64,000 nucleotides of DNA from Fibrisoma limi BUZ 3 (GCF_000296815.2 NZ_CAIT01000009.1:1674001-1738000); one strand, 5' to 3'; positions 18,761 to 28,412 are shown, counted from the first letter of the stretch. Translations and numbers: made by a program. Notes: generated from the sequence alone by a model not told the origin.

Positions 18761-20014
18761 TCAGCGGTTAAACGGATACTCATTTATCCAGTGAAAACCT
18801 CGATTCACGAGGAGAAATCTGCCAACCGGCTGCCGTCGCAGGCGGGCGTAAACAGAATCCTGCCTGAAGCGCCCCTGAAACACCAGCGTGTTGGTGTCGG
18901 GTCGGGTGTACCGGAAAACTGATTGCTCTGTAGCGCCAAAACGCGGGCGTACAACAGCGCGAAGCTTAGCCGTATCAACCTCCAGGGTATATCCGTACAG
19001 CGAGTCGGACATCATTCGAAAATGTATAGTACTGAAGTTATGATAACCCGATATAATTACCTGCCGCCAACGTGTAGTATCGGTCATCATTGGAGCCAAC
19101 GTATCACCGTTTAAGGCAAATGTCTCAACCTGGTAGAGGCCATAAAGCGGGCCTTTAGGGGCGTTATCACCGTATTGTTTGTTGGTCAGGAAACCATCAG
19201 CTATGTTTTTGTAAAACACAAAACCAATCAGAAGTGCCTTGATGACAACACGGCCAATGCGCCAACGACGCGATGTTCGAAAAGGTGTTAGATCAAGAGC
19301 AGGCGCGGGCCGATTCAGTAATAAAACATTGATCAGTCGTTTTCCTTCGGTGGCCAAAACAAACAAGGTCATCAGGAGTAAATTCGACGAATACAGCTTC
19401 ACTGGTACATCGAAACAGAAGTTTATCGCGACAATATTGCCAATGACTGCAATCAAAATAACAGCTCCCAGCGCCGTACTACGCCGAAAGAGCAACAGTC
19501 CTCCGCCGACAACTTCGGCCAGGCCAGTAAACCAATTATAAGCCGTTGAATAACCCATAAAGGTCCAAGCCAGTCCCATGGGCGACGACTGGCCGTAGGG
19601 TTCTAGTAGCCGTGTCAAGTTCGGGAAGGGGAATTGCGTTTTGAACACCTTGGCAAAGCCATAGCCGAACATTATAGTGGCCAAATAATACCGCAACACT
19701 ACAACCAGCCAGTAAAGCAAGGTATTGTAATTAGCCCGACGGCGATCAAGCAACGACCATACAATCAGTGCGGCTACTGCCACAGCAACGTAGCAAAACA
19801 CCTCAACGTAATTGAACGTAGTATCACCACTGCCGTTGGGAAAGACGGTTATTTCGTACGGCAAGTGAATGATATTTCTACCTACCCATGGCACTATTGA
19901 GTTTTTAAATGGGATGGGAAGGATGTACAGCAGGAAATAGACGAAGAAGAACCGGAAGGCAAGCTTTTGGGCACTATTCCACTGCAAAGGATAAACAAGG
20001 GCCTGGCTCATCAA
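18761..20014 (-). CDS. DoxX-like multi-pass membrane protein
   Basis: The 417-residue product has several hydrophobic helices in its first 270 residues, including YYLATIMFGYGFAKVFKTQFP and GLAEVVGGGLLLFRRSTALGA. This pattern fits the DoxX/MauE membrane family of redox-linked proteins. The C-terminal 130 residues are soluble and beta-rich (IISGYHNFSTIHFRMMSD). No cofactor motif is visible and the function is unknown. Confidence 0.65.
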   Translation of the reverse strand: MMSQALVYPLQWNSAQKLAFRFFFVYFLLYILPIPFKNSIVPWVGRNIIHLPYEITVFPNGSGDTTFNYVEVFCYVAVAVAALIVWSLLDRRRANYNTLLYWLVVVLRYYLATIMFGYGFAKVFKTQFPFPNLTRLLEPYGQSSPMGLAWTFMGYSTAYNWFTGLAEVVGGGLLLFRRSTALGAVILIAVIGNIVAINFCFDVPVKLYSSNLLLMTLFVLATEGKRLINVLLLNRPAPALDLTPFRTSRRWRIGRVVIKALLIGFVFYKNIADGFLTNKQYGDNAPKGPLYGLYQVETFALNGDTLAPMMTDTTRWRQVIISGYHNFSTIHFRMMSDSLYGYTLEVDTAKLRAVVRPRFGATEQSVFRYTRPDTNTLVFQGRFRQDSVYARLRRQPVGRFLLVNRGFHWINEYPFNR

Positions 20015-20085
20015 AAAATATGATTGGACTGGAATAAGTCAAAAAATAATAACAACCATATACAAAGCCAAGCCCAGTCTTTGTC

Positions 20086-21276
20086 TTAAATAATCGGATG
20101 GCGCTTAAACTCCTTCGTCCGGTCAAACAGGTACCGGTACGTTATGTGACGCTTGATGATGACGCCCCCCAGCAGCTTAGCGAACCGAATCATCTTGACG
20201 TTGAAATCGCCAATCCAGTTCAGTTCCAGGTGTTCGTACTGAAAGTTTTGTGCCCACGCAATTTTAGAAAACGCAATGGCAATCGCTGACTCAATCCCCT
20301 TTCCCTGAAAATCAGGAACCACACCGAATATGACGCCAAAGGCTTTACTGTTCGTTTTCCGGAGCTTGTAGTAGAGAAACTTCAGCTTACCTAACAAATC
20401 CATTTTTCCGTCGACATGCTTGAAGTACTGATTCAGTTCAGGCAGCATGACAAAAAACGCGATGGGTTGCTCCGTAGGAACATGATAGCCAAACCAGACC
20501 AGTTGCTCATCCATGACCGGCTTCATCTGCTCCATTATTTTTAACGCCCGCTCAGCCGACATGTCGTTCACACTTAAATGCTTTGCCCAGGCTTTGTTGT
20601 AGATCTCCGCAAAATCGGCAGCAAACTTGGGCAAGTTACTCTTTTGGATCGTGCGAAACTCGTATGTGGGGTCTTCCAGAATTCGCTGCGACCGCTCAAG
20701 TACCGTCGGATGCAGAACTTTTCTAACTTTTTCTTCTGGAATCGGCAGGTAAAACGTGTGCTGCTGGTAGTACTCCCGAAATCCGTAGGCTTCAAAAAGC
20801 GGAATGTAGTAGGGCTTGGTATACGGCATCCCATAATTGGGTTCCTCATTGAACCCATCTACTAACAGGCCCCACCACCGGTCGCGGTCGCCGAAGTTAA
20901 TTGGGCCGTCCATGGCTTCCATTCCCTGGCTCGCCAACCAGTCGCGGCAGGCATCGAACAGTTGGAATGCAGCCGCCTGGTCATCAACGCACTCGAAGAA
21001 ACCCATACCACCCGTAGCCTGCTCGTTGTCGGCAACAGCCGTTTTGCGGTTTATGAAGGCCGCTACGCGTCCTAACGTATTCCCCGTATCGTCGAGCAAC
21101 AGCCAGCGCACGCATTTACCCTCTTTAAACAGCTTATTGACACCAGGATCGAATACAGTATTGATGTCTTTGTCCAACGGGCGAATCCAGCACGAATCAT
21201 GCTGATACAACCGGACCGGGAACTGCAAAAACTCCTTCTGATAAGCTGGGTTTGAACCAACCTCAACTAATTTCAT
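20086..21276 (-). CDS. Conserved GNAT-like protein
   Basis: The 396-residue product starts MKLVEVGSNP at 21276. A Met at 21303 would add nine residues with no support. The C-terminal part resembles a GNAT acetyltransferase fold, for example GVIFGVVPDFQGKGIESAIA with a Q/GxGxA-like acyl-CoA loop, then LELNWIGDFNVKMIRFAKLLGG. The N-terminal third (WIRPLDKDINTVFDP, GRVAAFINRKTA) is typical of a conserved Bacteroidota family. The substrate is unknown. Confidence 0.65.
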   Translation of the reverse strand: MKLVEVGSNPAYQKEFLQFPVRLYQHDSCWIRPLDKDINTVFDPGVNKLFKEGKCVRWLLLDDTGNTLGRVAAFINRKTAVADNEQATGGMGFFECVDDQAAAFQLFDACRDWLASQGMEAMDGPINFGDRDRWWGLLVDGFNEEPNYGMPYTKPYYIPLFEAYGFREYYQQHTFYLPIPEEKVRKVLHPTVLERSQRILEDPTYEFRTIQKSNLPKFAADFAEIYNKAWAKHLSVNDMSAERALKIMEQMKPVMDEQLVWFGYHVPTEQPIAFFVMLPELNQYFKHVDGKMDLLGKLKFLYYKLRKTNSKAFGVIFGVVPDFQGKGIESAIAIAFSKIAWAQNFQYEHLELNWIGDFNVKMIRFAKLLGGVIIKRHITYRYLFDRTKEFKRHPII

Positions 21277-21369
21277 AATTTTAAATCTGTTCAATCTGCA
21301 CAATTCGGCAAATCTGTGGCTAAAGATAGCGAAAACCGTAACGCACCTCTTTTTCCGGGCAACATTGCG

Positions 21370-21377
21370 TAGTTTTG
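21370..21377 (+). promoter_or_regulatory. Bacteroidota-type -7 element before cysS
   Basis: TAGTTTTG matches TAnnTTTG and lies 26 bases before the ATG at 21404. An upstream in-frame ATG at 21365 would be placed before transcription starts, supporting 21404. Confidence 0.45.
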
Positions 21378-21403
21378 TGCGTCAATTGATTCGTATTCAG
21401 TTA

Positions 21404-22894
21404 ATGGCACAGCCACTCAAAATATACAATACGCTCACCCGCCAGAAAGAACTGTTTGTACCGCTCAATCCGCCATACGTCGGCATGTATGTCTGCGGCC
21501 CAACGGTTTACAACTACGTCCATTTAGGTAATGTCCGTACGTTTCTGACCTTCGACACCCTGTTTCGCTATCTGACGCACATCGGCTACAAAGTCCGCTA
21601 CGTGCGTAACATTACCGACGTGGGCCACCTTGTCGGCGACGGCGACGAAGGTGAAGATAAGATCGGGCGCATGGCCAAGCTCGAAAAGCTGGAGCCGATG
21701 GAGATTGTGCAGCGTTACACAAACAACTTCCATCAGGTGATGGAACAGTTTAACATTCTGCCGCCCAGCATCGAACCAACGGCCACCGGCCACATGGTCG
21801 AACAGATAGAGGCCGTTGAGAAACTACTTGAAAAAGGGCTCGCCTACGAGTCCAACGGCTCCGTGTATTTCGACATCGAAGAATATAACCGGCGGGGTGG
21901 CCGCTACGGCAAACTCTCCGGCCGAGTTCTGGATGATCTGCTCAACGAAACCCGCGAACTGGAAGGGCAGTCGGAAAAGCGGAATCCGCTCGATTTTGCC
22001 ATCTGGAAACGAGCCGCCCCGGAACACATCATGCGCTGGAACTCTCCCTGGGGGGTTGGGTTTCCCGGCTGGCACCTGGAGTGCACCTGCATGAGTACTA
22101 AGTATCTGGGCACACAGTTTGATATTCATGGGGGTGGTATGGACCTGAAGTTCCCACACCATGAATGCGAAATTGCGCAGGGCGACGGCCTGACTGGCCA
22201 TGATCCCGTTCGGTACTGGATGCATTCGAACATGCTGACCGTAAACGGCCAGAAGATGTCCAAGTCGCTGGGTAATTCGTTTCTACCGAGCGAGCTGTTT
22301 GCCGGCGACCATTACCTGCTCGAACAGCCCTACAGTCCAATGACGGTTCGGTTCTTCATGCTCCAGTCGCACTACCGCAGTACGCTCGATTTTTCAAACG
22401 AAGCCCTCAAAGCGGCCCAGAAGGGATATCGTCGGCTGGCTAATGGACTCCGTGTTATCAAGACGATGACGTACCAGCCAAACGATGCCATCGCCCCCGA
22501 TCAGACTAAGCAGGAAGACATTCGCCAGGCCGTGCAGTCCTTCTATGAGGCCATGAACGATGACCTGAACACGGCCGTTGGCATAGCGCAGTTGTTTACC
22601 CTGTTAAAGTATGTTAATATGCTCTATCTGAACCAGCTTCAGGGAGCTACGCTGGGCGAAGAAACGTTTACGCTATTGAAGGAGTCGTTTGCTACGTTCT
22701 TCGAGGACGTACTGGGGCTGCAGGAAGAAGGCGTAACGAGCCAGCCTGTTCTGGAAGGCCTGCTGACGTTGTACCGCGAGTACAAAGAGCAGAAACAATA
22801 CGACAAAGTGGATCAGATCCGGTCTTATTTCAAGGCACAGGGCCTGTCTATTAAAGATATGAAGCACCAGATCGACTGGGCATATGAGGAGTAA
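21404..22894 (+). CDS. cysS: Cysteinyl-tRNA synthetase
   Basis: The 496-residue product is a class I tRNA synthetase that charges tRNA-Cys. The HIGH-type motif is HLGN in VYNYVHLGNVRTF, and KMSKSLGNS gives the KMSKS loop. Zinc-binding residues of the family are visible in YVCGPT, LECTCMS and HHECE. The length matches bacterial enzymes. It stands alone between two divergent or unrelated genes. Confidence 0.96.
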   Translation: MAQPLKIYNTLTRQKELFVPLNPPYVGMYVCGPTVYNYVHLGNVRTFLTFDTLFRYLTHIGYKVRYVRNITDVGHLVGDGDEGEDKIGRMAKLEKLEPMEIVQRYTNNFHQVMEQFNILPPSIEPTATGHMVEQIEAVEKLLEKGLAYESNGSVYFDIEEYNRRGGRYGKLSGRVLDDLLNETRELEGQSEKRNPLDFAIWKRAAPEHIMRWNSPWGVGFPGWHLECTCMSTKYLGTQFDIHGGGMDLKFPHHECEIAQGDGLTGHDPVRYWMHSNMLTVNGQKMSKSLGNSFLPSELFAGDHYLLEQPYSPMTVRFFMLQSHYRSTLDFSNEALKAAQKGYRRLANGLRVIKTMTYQPNDAIAPDQTKQEDIRQAVQSFYEAMNDDLNTAVGIAQLFTLLKYVNMLYLNQLQGATLGEETFTLLKESFATFFEDVLGLQEEGVTSQPVLEGLLTLYREYKEQKQYDKVDQIRSYFKAQGLSIKDMKHQIDWAYEE

Positions 22895-22899
22895 CGACT

Positions 22900-22957
22900 G
22901 GGCCAATCTCCAGATTGGCCCTTGTAAATAGTCAACTAAGCCAACCTGGAGATTGGC
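22900..22957. repeat. Two overlapping alternative hairpins between cysS and the M28 gene
   Basis: A 10-bp hairpin with a 2-base loop occupies 22900-22921. The stretch 22903-22913 is also the exact reverse complement of 22946-22956, and a second small hairpin can form at 22940-22957. The two folds exclude each other, an attenuator-like arrangement. No T-tail is present. Confidence 0.5.
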
Positions 22958-22969
22958 CCGGACAAACCA

Positions 22970-23992
22970 ATGACCAAACGATTCATCAGCTTTATGCTGG
23001 CTCTTACGCTGGCCGTTTCCGGTTGTAAAACCAAACAAAACGAAAACACCAATCAAACTGAGCAGCAAACTCCACAGGTGTCAGCACCATCTTTCAACGC
23101 GGACTCAGCCTATACGTTCATCGAACAGCAACTGGCCTTTGGGCCACGTGTGCCGAACACACCCGCTCACCAGCGCGGTGGCGACTTCCTGGCAGCCAAA
23201 CTCAAGGAGTTCGGGTGCGACGTAACGGTGCAGAACTTTACGGCTACGACCTGGGACGGTAAAAAACTGAATGCCCGTAACATCATCGGTAGCATCAATC
23301 CGCAGGCGCAGAAGCGTATCTTGCTGGCCTCACACTGGGATTCGCGCCCGGTAGCAGATCAGGACAGTGCAGCCGCTGATAAAACAAAGCCCGTTCCTGC
23401 GGCTAACGATGGAGCCAGTGGTGTCGGCGTTTTGCTCGAACTGGCCCGTACCATTCAGCAGGCGCAACAGAAGCCCAGTGTTGGTGTGGATATCGTATTC
23501 TTTGATGCCGAAGACTGGGGCAATAGCGAAAAAGCTGGTAACGATTTTGAACAACCAACCGGCAATAGCATTGACTACATTGGTTTTTGCCTTGGTTCAC
23601 GGTATTGGGCAAAGAACCCACACAAACCAAATTATACAGCCTACTACGGTATTTTACTCGACATGGTTGGGGCCAAAGGCGCGACGTTTGCGAAAGAAGC
23701 TTACTCGATGCAATATGCTCCGAGCGTTATGAACAACGTTTGGCAAACCGCAAGCCGATCGGGCTACAGCCAGTACTTTGTCGATACGCAGGGTACAGCC
23801 GTGCTCGACGACCACATCGCCCCCAATACGATCGCTAAAATCCCGATGATTGATATAATCCATACGAACCTGAATTCGGGCGGTTTCTTTCAGGACTGGC
23901 ACACTACCGAGGATACGATGGAGAACATTGACCGGGGTACGTTAAAGGCCGTTGGCCAGACGTTGCTGCAAACGCTGTACAATGAACAATAG
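22970..23992 (+). CDS. M28 family metallopeptidase or glutaminyl cyclase, lipoprotein
   Basis: The 340-residue product has a lipoprotein signal (LTLAVSGC). The M28 fold carries zinc ligands seen in LLASHWDSRPVAD (His), AANDGASGVGVLLELAR (bridging Asp) and DIVFFDAEDWG (Glu/Asp). The HWDSRP and DAEDWG forms are close to bacterial glutaminyl-peptide cyclotransferases as well as aminopeptidases, so the reaction is left open. It would act in the periplasm or at the cell surface. A small lipoprotein gene follows after 9 bases. Confidence 0.82.
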   Translation: MTKRFISFMLALTLAVSGCKTKQNENTNQTEQQTPQVSAPSFNADSAYTFIEQQLAFGPRVPNTPAHQRGGDFLAAKLKEFGCDVTVQNFTATTWDGKKLNARNIIGSINPQAQKRILLASHWDSRPVADQDSAAADKTKPVPAANDGASGVGVLLELARTIQQAQQKPSVGVDIVFFDAEDWGNSEKAGNDFEQPTGNSIDYIGFCLGSRYWAKNPHKPNYTAYYGILLDMVGAKGATFAKEAYSMQYAPSVMNNVWQTASRSGYSQYFVDTQGTAVLDDHIAPNTIAKIPMIDIIHTNLNSGGFFQDWHTTEDTMENIDRGTLKAVGQTLLQTLYNEQ

Positions 23993-24001
23993 ATTGATGC
24001 C

Positions 24002-24382
24002 ATGAAAAGCAAGCTCTATTGTTTCATTGCGCTTCTTGCTATTAGCTGCGGTCCCCCACCCGATCGTTTTGGCGAGCTTGATCTCAAAACCTGGCGAGAC
24101 GATCGGGGCGGTTGCAATGGCAAACGGGCGGATCTGGTACCGGCTTTTAAAGCCGTGCAGCAAGATTTGAAGGGAAAATCCGCGAATGAGATTGGTGAAC
24201 TGCTCGGGCGGCCGGACGTGAATCAGATTGCTGACCGCAATCAAAAGTTTTACATCTACTTTTTGGCGCAGGGTGATCATTGTGGCAAACCAGGCACTAA
24301 ATCAAATGCCCCCTCGGTTGCCATTCGAATGAGTGCTATTGGGCTGGCTACCGAAATTACCTACCAGAACGGTATACCCTGA
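24002..24382 (+). CDS. Small putative lipoprotein, BamE/SmpA-like
   Basis: The 126-residue product begins MKSKLYCFIALLAISCG, a likely lipoprotein signal ending at Cys 16. The segment LKGKSANEIGELLGRPD resembles the conserved region of the BamE/SmpA fold, where a helix leads into a LLGxPD turn. Similarity is short, so assignment to outer membrane assembly is tentative. Probably transcribed with the M28 gene. Confidence 0.6.
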   Translation: MKSKLYCFIALLAISCGPPPDRFGELDLKTWRDDRGGCNGKRADLVPAFKAVQQDLKGKSANEIGELLGRPDVNQIADRNQKFYIYFLAQGDHCGKPGTKSNAPSVAIRMSAIGLATEITYQNGIP

Positions 24383-24414
24383 TGTAACAGTGACCGGGCC
24401 GCATTCAGCCTCTG

Positions 24415-24987
24415 TTACAGATAAAACTTCTTGCGCACGATCATCTCCTCTACTATCTCCGGCACCATGTAGCGAATTGAGCGATTTTGCCGGATGCAGT
24501 CGCGAATGTACGTAGCTGAAATATCCAGCAGAGGAGCTTCCACCATCCGGACGCTGGTATGTTCGCGAAAAGGGCTGGCTACGGCCTTCGGTCGTGGATA
24601 TACGTACAGTCCAAAGTATTCCAGAATGCGTTCGTAGTTTTTCCAGTTAGCAAACTGCTCCAGATTATCTTCCCCCATGATCAGCTTGAACTGGTGCTGC
24701 GGATATTTTTCCTGTAAGCGGATCAACGTATCAATGGTGTAGCTGGGCTTAGGCATTGAAAATTCAATGTCGGTTGCTTTCAGGCGACTGTTGTCGGCTA
24801 TGGCCCGCTCGACCATATCGTACCGGTCGAACTCGTGCAGCAGACTTTTGTTTTTCTTAAACGGATTTTGGGGAGAAACCACAAACCAAACCTGTTCCAG
24901 ATCGGTCGTAGTAGCCATCACGTTGGCAATGATCAGGTGACCGATATGGATCGGATTAAATGAGCCAAAGAATAAGCCGATTCGCAC
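24415..24987 (-). CDS. nadD: Nicotinate-nucleotide adenylyltransferase
   Basis: The 190-residue product makes deamido-NAD from nicotinate mononucleotide and ATP. The nucleotidyltransferase signature GSFNPIHIGHLIIA (HxGH) stands at residues 8-21, and ISATYIRDCIRQN gives the ISxTxIR motif near the C-terminus. It follows gmk on the same strand by 63 bases, probably one operon. Confidence 0.94.
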   Translation of the reverse strand: MRIGLFFGSFNPIHIGHLIIANVMATTTDLEQVWFVVSPQNPFKKNKSLLHEFDRYDMVERAIADNSRLKATDIEFSMPKPSYTIDTLIRLQEKYPQHQFKLIMGEDNLEQFANWKNYERILEYFGLYVYPRPKAVASPFREHTSVRMVEAPLLDISATYIRDCIRQNRSIRYMVPEIVEEMIVRKKFYL

Positions 24988-25050
24988 AGGAGTATTAATA
25001 AACGAAATGCCACCCTTTAGCAGAATGGCATTTCATACGTTCAGCAAAGA

Positions 25051-25650
25051 TTAAAGCACTGTCGACCGAGCCGGAACCCTGGATTCATTCACAAAGTCAT
25101 CGACTAGTTTCTGTGCCTTTTTCAGAGAAGTTTCCAGGTCATCGTTGACTAAAATGACGTCAAAGCGGTCCTGGAAGCTCATTTCGAAATGCACTTTAAA
25201 CAACCGCTTCGACAAACTTTCTTCTGTTTCCGTGCCGCGAGCCAGGAGCCGCTGGCGCAGCGTTTCCTCATCCGGAACCTTTACGAAGACAGCGAGTGCC
25301 CGGTCGCCATAATAGTCTTTAAGTTTCAGACCGCCCTGGACATCTACATCAAACAGCACATGCTTGCCCTCATCCCAAAGCCGCTGAATTTCTGACTTGA
25401 GCGTACCGTAGAAAGCACCGGTGTACACCTCCTCCCACTCGACAAATTCGTTATTATCGATTTTGGTTTTGAACTCCTCGGGCGTTAAGAAGTAGTAATC
25501 TTTCCCATTTTGTTCGCTTCGACCGCGACGGTCGCGTGTACAGGCCGAAATGGAAAAGCCGAGATGTTCGTTCTCGGCTAATAAGTGCTTGACAATCGTT
25601 GTCTTGCCCGAACCAGAGGGGGCAGAAAAAATGATAAGCTTACCTTCCAA
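25051..25650 (-). CDS. gmk: Guanylate kinase
   Basis: The 199-residue product phosphorylates GMP to GDP. The P-loop is [16 protein letters not shown] at residues 9-24. The GMP-binding segment reads [18 protein letters not shown], and [11 protein letters not shown] follows. Length is standard. It precedes nadD. Confidence 0.95.
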   Translation of the reverse strand: MEGKLIIFSAPSGSGKTTIVKHLLAENEHLGFSISACTRDRRGRSEQNGKDYYFLTPEEFKTKIDNNEFVEWEEVYTGAFYGTLKSEIQRLWDEGKHVLFDVDVQGGLKLKDYYGDRALAVFVKVPDEETLRQRLLARGTETEESLSKRLFKVHFEMSFQDRFDVILVNDDLETSLKKAQKLVDDFVNESRVPARSTVL

Positions 25651-25724
25651 TGTTGGTGATTGATTGAATGACTAATAGCTGACTTGTAGAAAACATACAA
25701 AGCTATTCAGCAACTCTACCAAAA

Positions 25725-26015
25725 TTAGCTAAAACTTGCAATTCGTGCTTTTATCGTTGCTACCAGTTTTTCAGGGCAGCACTTTTTCTCCATTCGTCCC
25801 TGCAACAACTCTTTAATCTCTTTCTCTAAATGGTACATCTGGATGCAGGGCTGACAGGTTTCGAGATTAACCTTCAGCTTCTCAAGCTGCTGTTCAGTGG
25901 CTTCTCCGTCCAGAATTAACTGAATCATCTTCAAGCAGTCTGCCTGATGGTCACAATGCTGTTTCATCTTGGGCTGTGTCTCGGACGAAGATGATATGGG
26001 CAACGACGTTTGCAT
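25725..26015 (-). CDS. Putative zinc-binding anti-sigma factor
   Basis: The product is 96 residues, or 80 if it starts at the Met at 25967. It has a Cys/His cluster (HCDHQADC) and a CxxC motif in NLETCQPCIQMY. This resembles ZAS anti-sigma domains, except that the usual His before the CxxC is Asn. It is encoded directly after an ECF sigma factor on the same strand, 80 bases apart, so it probably binds that sigma factor, perhaps under redox control. Confidence 0.65.
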   Translation of the reverse strand: MQTSLPISSSSETQPKMKQHCDHQADCLKMIQLILDGEATEQQLEKLKVNLETCQPCIQMYHLEKEIKELLQGRMEKKCCPEKLVATIKARIASFS

Positions 26016-26095
26016 TGGAAAAATTTTATTTATTCCAAGAATAAGAATACGTTATGTTGTCTGTAGAACCAAAATTCCTCAAGAAAAAGTTCGGT

Positions 26096-26689
26096 TTATT
26101 CTTCGTTTTCTTCGTTATAACCCATTGAAGAAGCGTAATCACGCAATTTTTCTTTTAACAGGTTACGGGCGCGGTGCAATCGCGAACGAACGGTACCAAT
26201 TGGAATATCCAGGATTTTGGCCATCTCCTCGTACGTGAATCCTTCAATATCACAGAGGATAATAACCGTCCGGAAATCCACCGGTAATGAGTTAAGGGCG
26301 GTTGCAACTTCATCGCCGATCAGATCAGACACGGCTTCGGCCCGAAGGTCGACCGTGTGCTCCACTTCAGCCTCCTCAGAGTTATAGGTCGTTTCAACGT
26401 CCTGATAATCTACTTTAGCCGGCTCTTTGCTTTTCTTCCTGTAATCGTTGATGAAGCTGTTCTTCAGAATGCGAAACAACCACGCTTTTGCGTTAGTTCC
26501 TTGCTCAAACGACGATATAAACCGAAACGCCTTCAGATACGTATCCTGTACCAGATCGTTGGCGTCGTCTTCGTCCATCGTCAGACGGAAGGCAAAGTTG
26601 TACATTGAGTCTATGTGGGGCATAAACTCTTTATTGAAGATCTGATACTTCTGATCTTCTGTATAGCCGCGAGTTGGCGTATCTGACAT
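26096..26689 (-). CDS. ECF-type RNA polymerase sigma factor
   Basis: From the Met at 26689 the product is 197 residues. Earlier in-frame Mets at 26701, 26710 and 26827 are possible but give an unlike N-terminus. Region 2 is seen as MYNFAFRLTMDEDDANDLVQDTYLKAFRF, and region 4 as LPVDFRTVIILCDIEGFTYEEMAKILDI followed by PIGTVRSRLHRAR. This is the widespread Bacteroidota stress-type ECF sigma factor. Signals and targets cannot be read here. Confidence 0.9.
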   Translation of the reverse strand: MSDTPTRGYTEDQKYQIFNKEFMPHIDSMYNFAFRLTMDEDDANDLVQDTYLKAFRFISSFEQGTNAKAWLFRILKNSFINDYRKKSKEPAKVDYQDVETTYNSEEAEVEHTVDLRAEAVSDLIGDEVATALNSLPVDFRTVIILCDIEGFTYEEMAKILDIPIGTVRSRLHRARNLLKEKLRDYASSMGYNEENEE

Positions 26690-26894
26690 AATTTCGGGCA
26701 TAGTCGCCATAAAATTACAAGTTAATTGCCGTTCACCATCAGCGGTACCAACGACTTCATTACCTTTTCCTAATAAATTCGTTACGGCTTGTCCGATATT
26801 GACTGCAAAAATCAATCCTTTGTTCAAAAAAAAGGTTTGAAAAAGACAATGTCTGACGAATTGACAGTGAACGTTTTAAAAAGAGACAATGTTA

Positions 26895-26942
26895 AAAGCC
26901 GGTCCGTTGCCTAACATACGAAGTTAGCACCGGACCGGCTTT
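26895..26942. terminator. Terminator hairpin between two minus-strand units
   Basis: The arms 26895-26906 and 26931-26942 form a perfect 12-bp stem, and the 24-base loop can pair further. It is flanked by A and T residues. On the minus strand it follows the Fe-S operon and precedes the sigma factor gene. Confidence 0.75.
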
Positions 26943-26970
26943 CTCTGTCAGCCAAAAAATAGCGGAAAAT

Positions 26971-27483
26971 TTAAGCGGCTACGTTTTTAAAGTAGCGCTT
27001 CAACCAGGAATCCGCTGCCCGAATCGTCCAGTTGGCTTCAAATTCGGCCTTGGTTTTAACAAGTGTATTATAGACAAGTGTGTTGGGGGTCAGAGAACCG
27101 GCCGTCACAGCCCCTTTAATATCGGGCAAGGAAACCGCCTGAACGGTTCCATCGGCTGTCTGTAAAGCTGCCGATCGGTCAAAAAAGTCTACCGGTCCGT
27201 TGTTATGGCTAACTTGTTGACCAATCGCCTGGAGTGTTCGCACTGAGGAATCAATTGAGCAGCCGCTTGGCAGATTATATCCTTCATCTACAGCTACGAC
27301 CACAAACCGATTAGCCACTACCTTTGCCGAAGCCAGCAATGGCTGTCCATGAGCGGCCCATTGGGCCAACGCCGACTGAAGTGCCTGCTGAGTCTCTGAC
27401 ACTTCGTCATCTGACAGGGGCCGATTTGCCTGGTACACCCATACGCGGGCTTGATCAGGCAGCTTATTAAAGTCAATCCACAT
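26971..27483 (-). CDS. Conserved Bacteroidota protein of unknown function
   Basis: The 170-residue product (MWIDFNKLPDQARVWVYQ) is soluble, with no signal peptide and no Walker motifs, although homologues are sometimes labelled as ABC transporter proteins. A Cys within YNLPSGCSIDSSVRTLQ is notable. It is the last gene of the Fe-S operon, 70 bases after the CCG-domain protein. Confidence 0.6.
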   Translation of the reverse strand: MWIDFNKLPDQARVWVYQANRPLSDDEVSETQQALQSALAQWAAHGQPLLASAKVVANRFVVVAVDEGYNLPSGCSIDSSVRTLQAIGQQVSHNNGPVDFFDRSAALQTADGTVQAVSLPDIKGAVTAGSLTPNTLVYNTLVKTKAEFEANWTIRAADSWLKRYFKNVAA

Positions 27484-27553
27484 GGTTTTTATTGCTTAGG
27501 GCAGGGGTTTGGGGCAAGGGGTACACCTAATATTCCCTCTGCCCTCCACAAAT

Positions 27554-28360
27554 TCACAACCCTTCACCGCGCGCAATGAGTTCCGAAATATCGTAGACTT
27601 TCACGGAATCCTCGCGGTTCTGGTTTTTAACACCGTCGGACATCATGGTCATGCAAAACGGACAGGCCACGGCGATGGTATCAGCACCAGTACCTAATGC
27701 TTCCTGCACCCGCTCGACATTTACATCTTTATTACCCGGCTCTGGCTCCTTGAAATACTGAGCACCACCTGCTCCGCAGCAAAGGCCGTTGGTCCGTGAG
27801 CGTTTCATTTCAACCAGATCAGCGTCCAGCGCAGCCAGCACCTCGCGGGGAGCTTCGTAAATTTTGTTGGCACGGCCCAGGTAGCACGAATCATGGAACG
27901 TAATCCGGCGGCCTTTGAACGACTCACCATCTTTCACCCGAACGCGACCTTCATTGATCAGTCCCTGCAAAAACTGGGAGTGGTGAACCACTTCATACTC
28001 ACCTCCTAACTCTGGGTACTCGTTCTTGAGCGTATTGAAGCAGTGCGGGCAGGCCGTAACGATCTTCTTGACGTTGTACCCGTTCAACACCTGGATATTG
28101 GCCATCGCCTGCATCTGAAACAGGAACTCGTTTCCGGCACGACGGGCTGGATCACCCGTACAGGCTTCTTCCGGACCCAGCACGGCAAATTTGATACCTA
28201 CATGGTTCAGGATACGGACAAAAGCGATTGTTACGCGTTTATACCGATCATCAAATGAGCCGGCGCAACCGACCCAGAACAGAATTTCGGGTTCTTCACC
28301 GGCCGCAGCCATATCGGCCATGGTCGGTACTTTATAGACTTTTTCAGTTGTTGCTTCCAT
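27554..28360 (-). CDS. Cysteine-rich (CCG domain) Fe-S oxidoreductase subunit, HdrB/GlcF-like
   Basis: The 268-residue product contains two CCG-type domains: WVGCAGSFDDRY with CPHCFNTLKNEYP, and FHDSCYLGRAN with GLCCGAGGAQYF. Each resembles the CX(n)CCGX(n)CXXC binding sites of heterodisulfide reductase subunit B. The membrane protein with two [4Fe-4S] motifs encoded upstream in the same operon is the likely partner. The pair probably moves electrons between the quinone pool and an unknown thiol or carbon substrate. Confidence 0.8.
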   Translation of the reverse strand: MEATTEKVYKVPTMADMAAAGEEPEILFWVGCAGSFDDRYKRVTIAFVRILNHVGIKFAVLGPEEACTGDPARRAGNEFLFQMQAMANIQVLNGYNVKKIVTACPHCFNTLKNEYPELGGEYEVVHHSQFLQGLINEGRVRVKDGESFKGRRITFHDSCYLGRANKIYEAPREVLAALDADLVEMKRSRTNGLCCGAGGAQYFKEPEPGNKDVNVERVQEALGTGADTIAVACPFCMTMMSDGVKNQNREDSVKVYDISELIARGEGL

Positions 28361-28412
28361 TGCAAAAAGGTGCCAGATTATACTTGATAGACTCTGGACG
28401 GATCTTTTTCAC

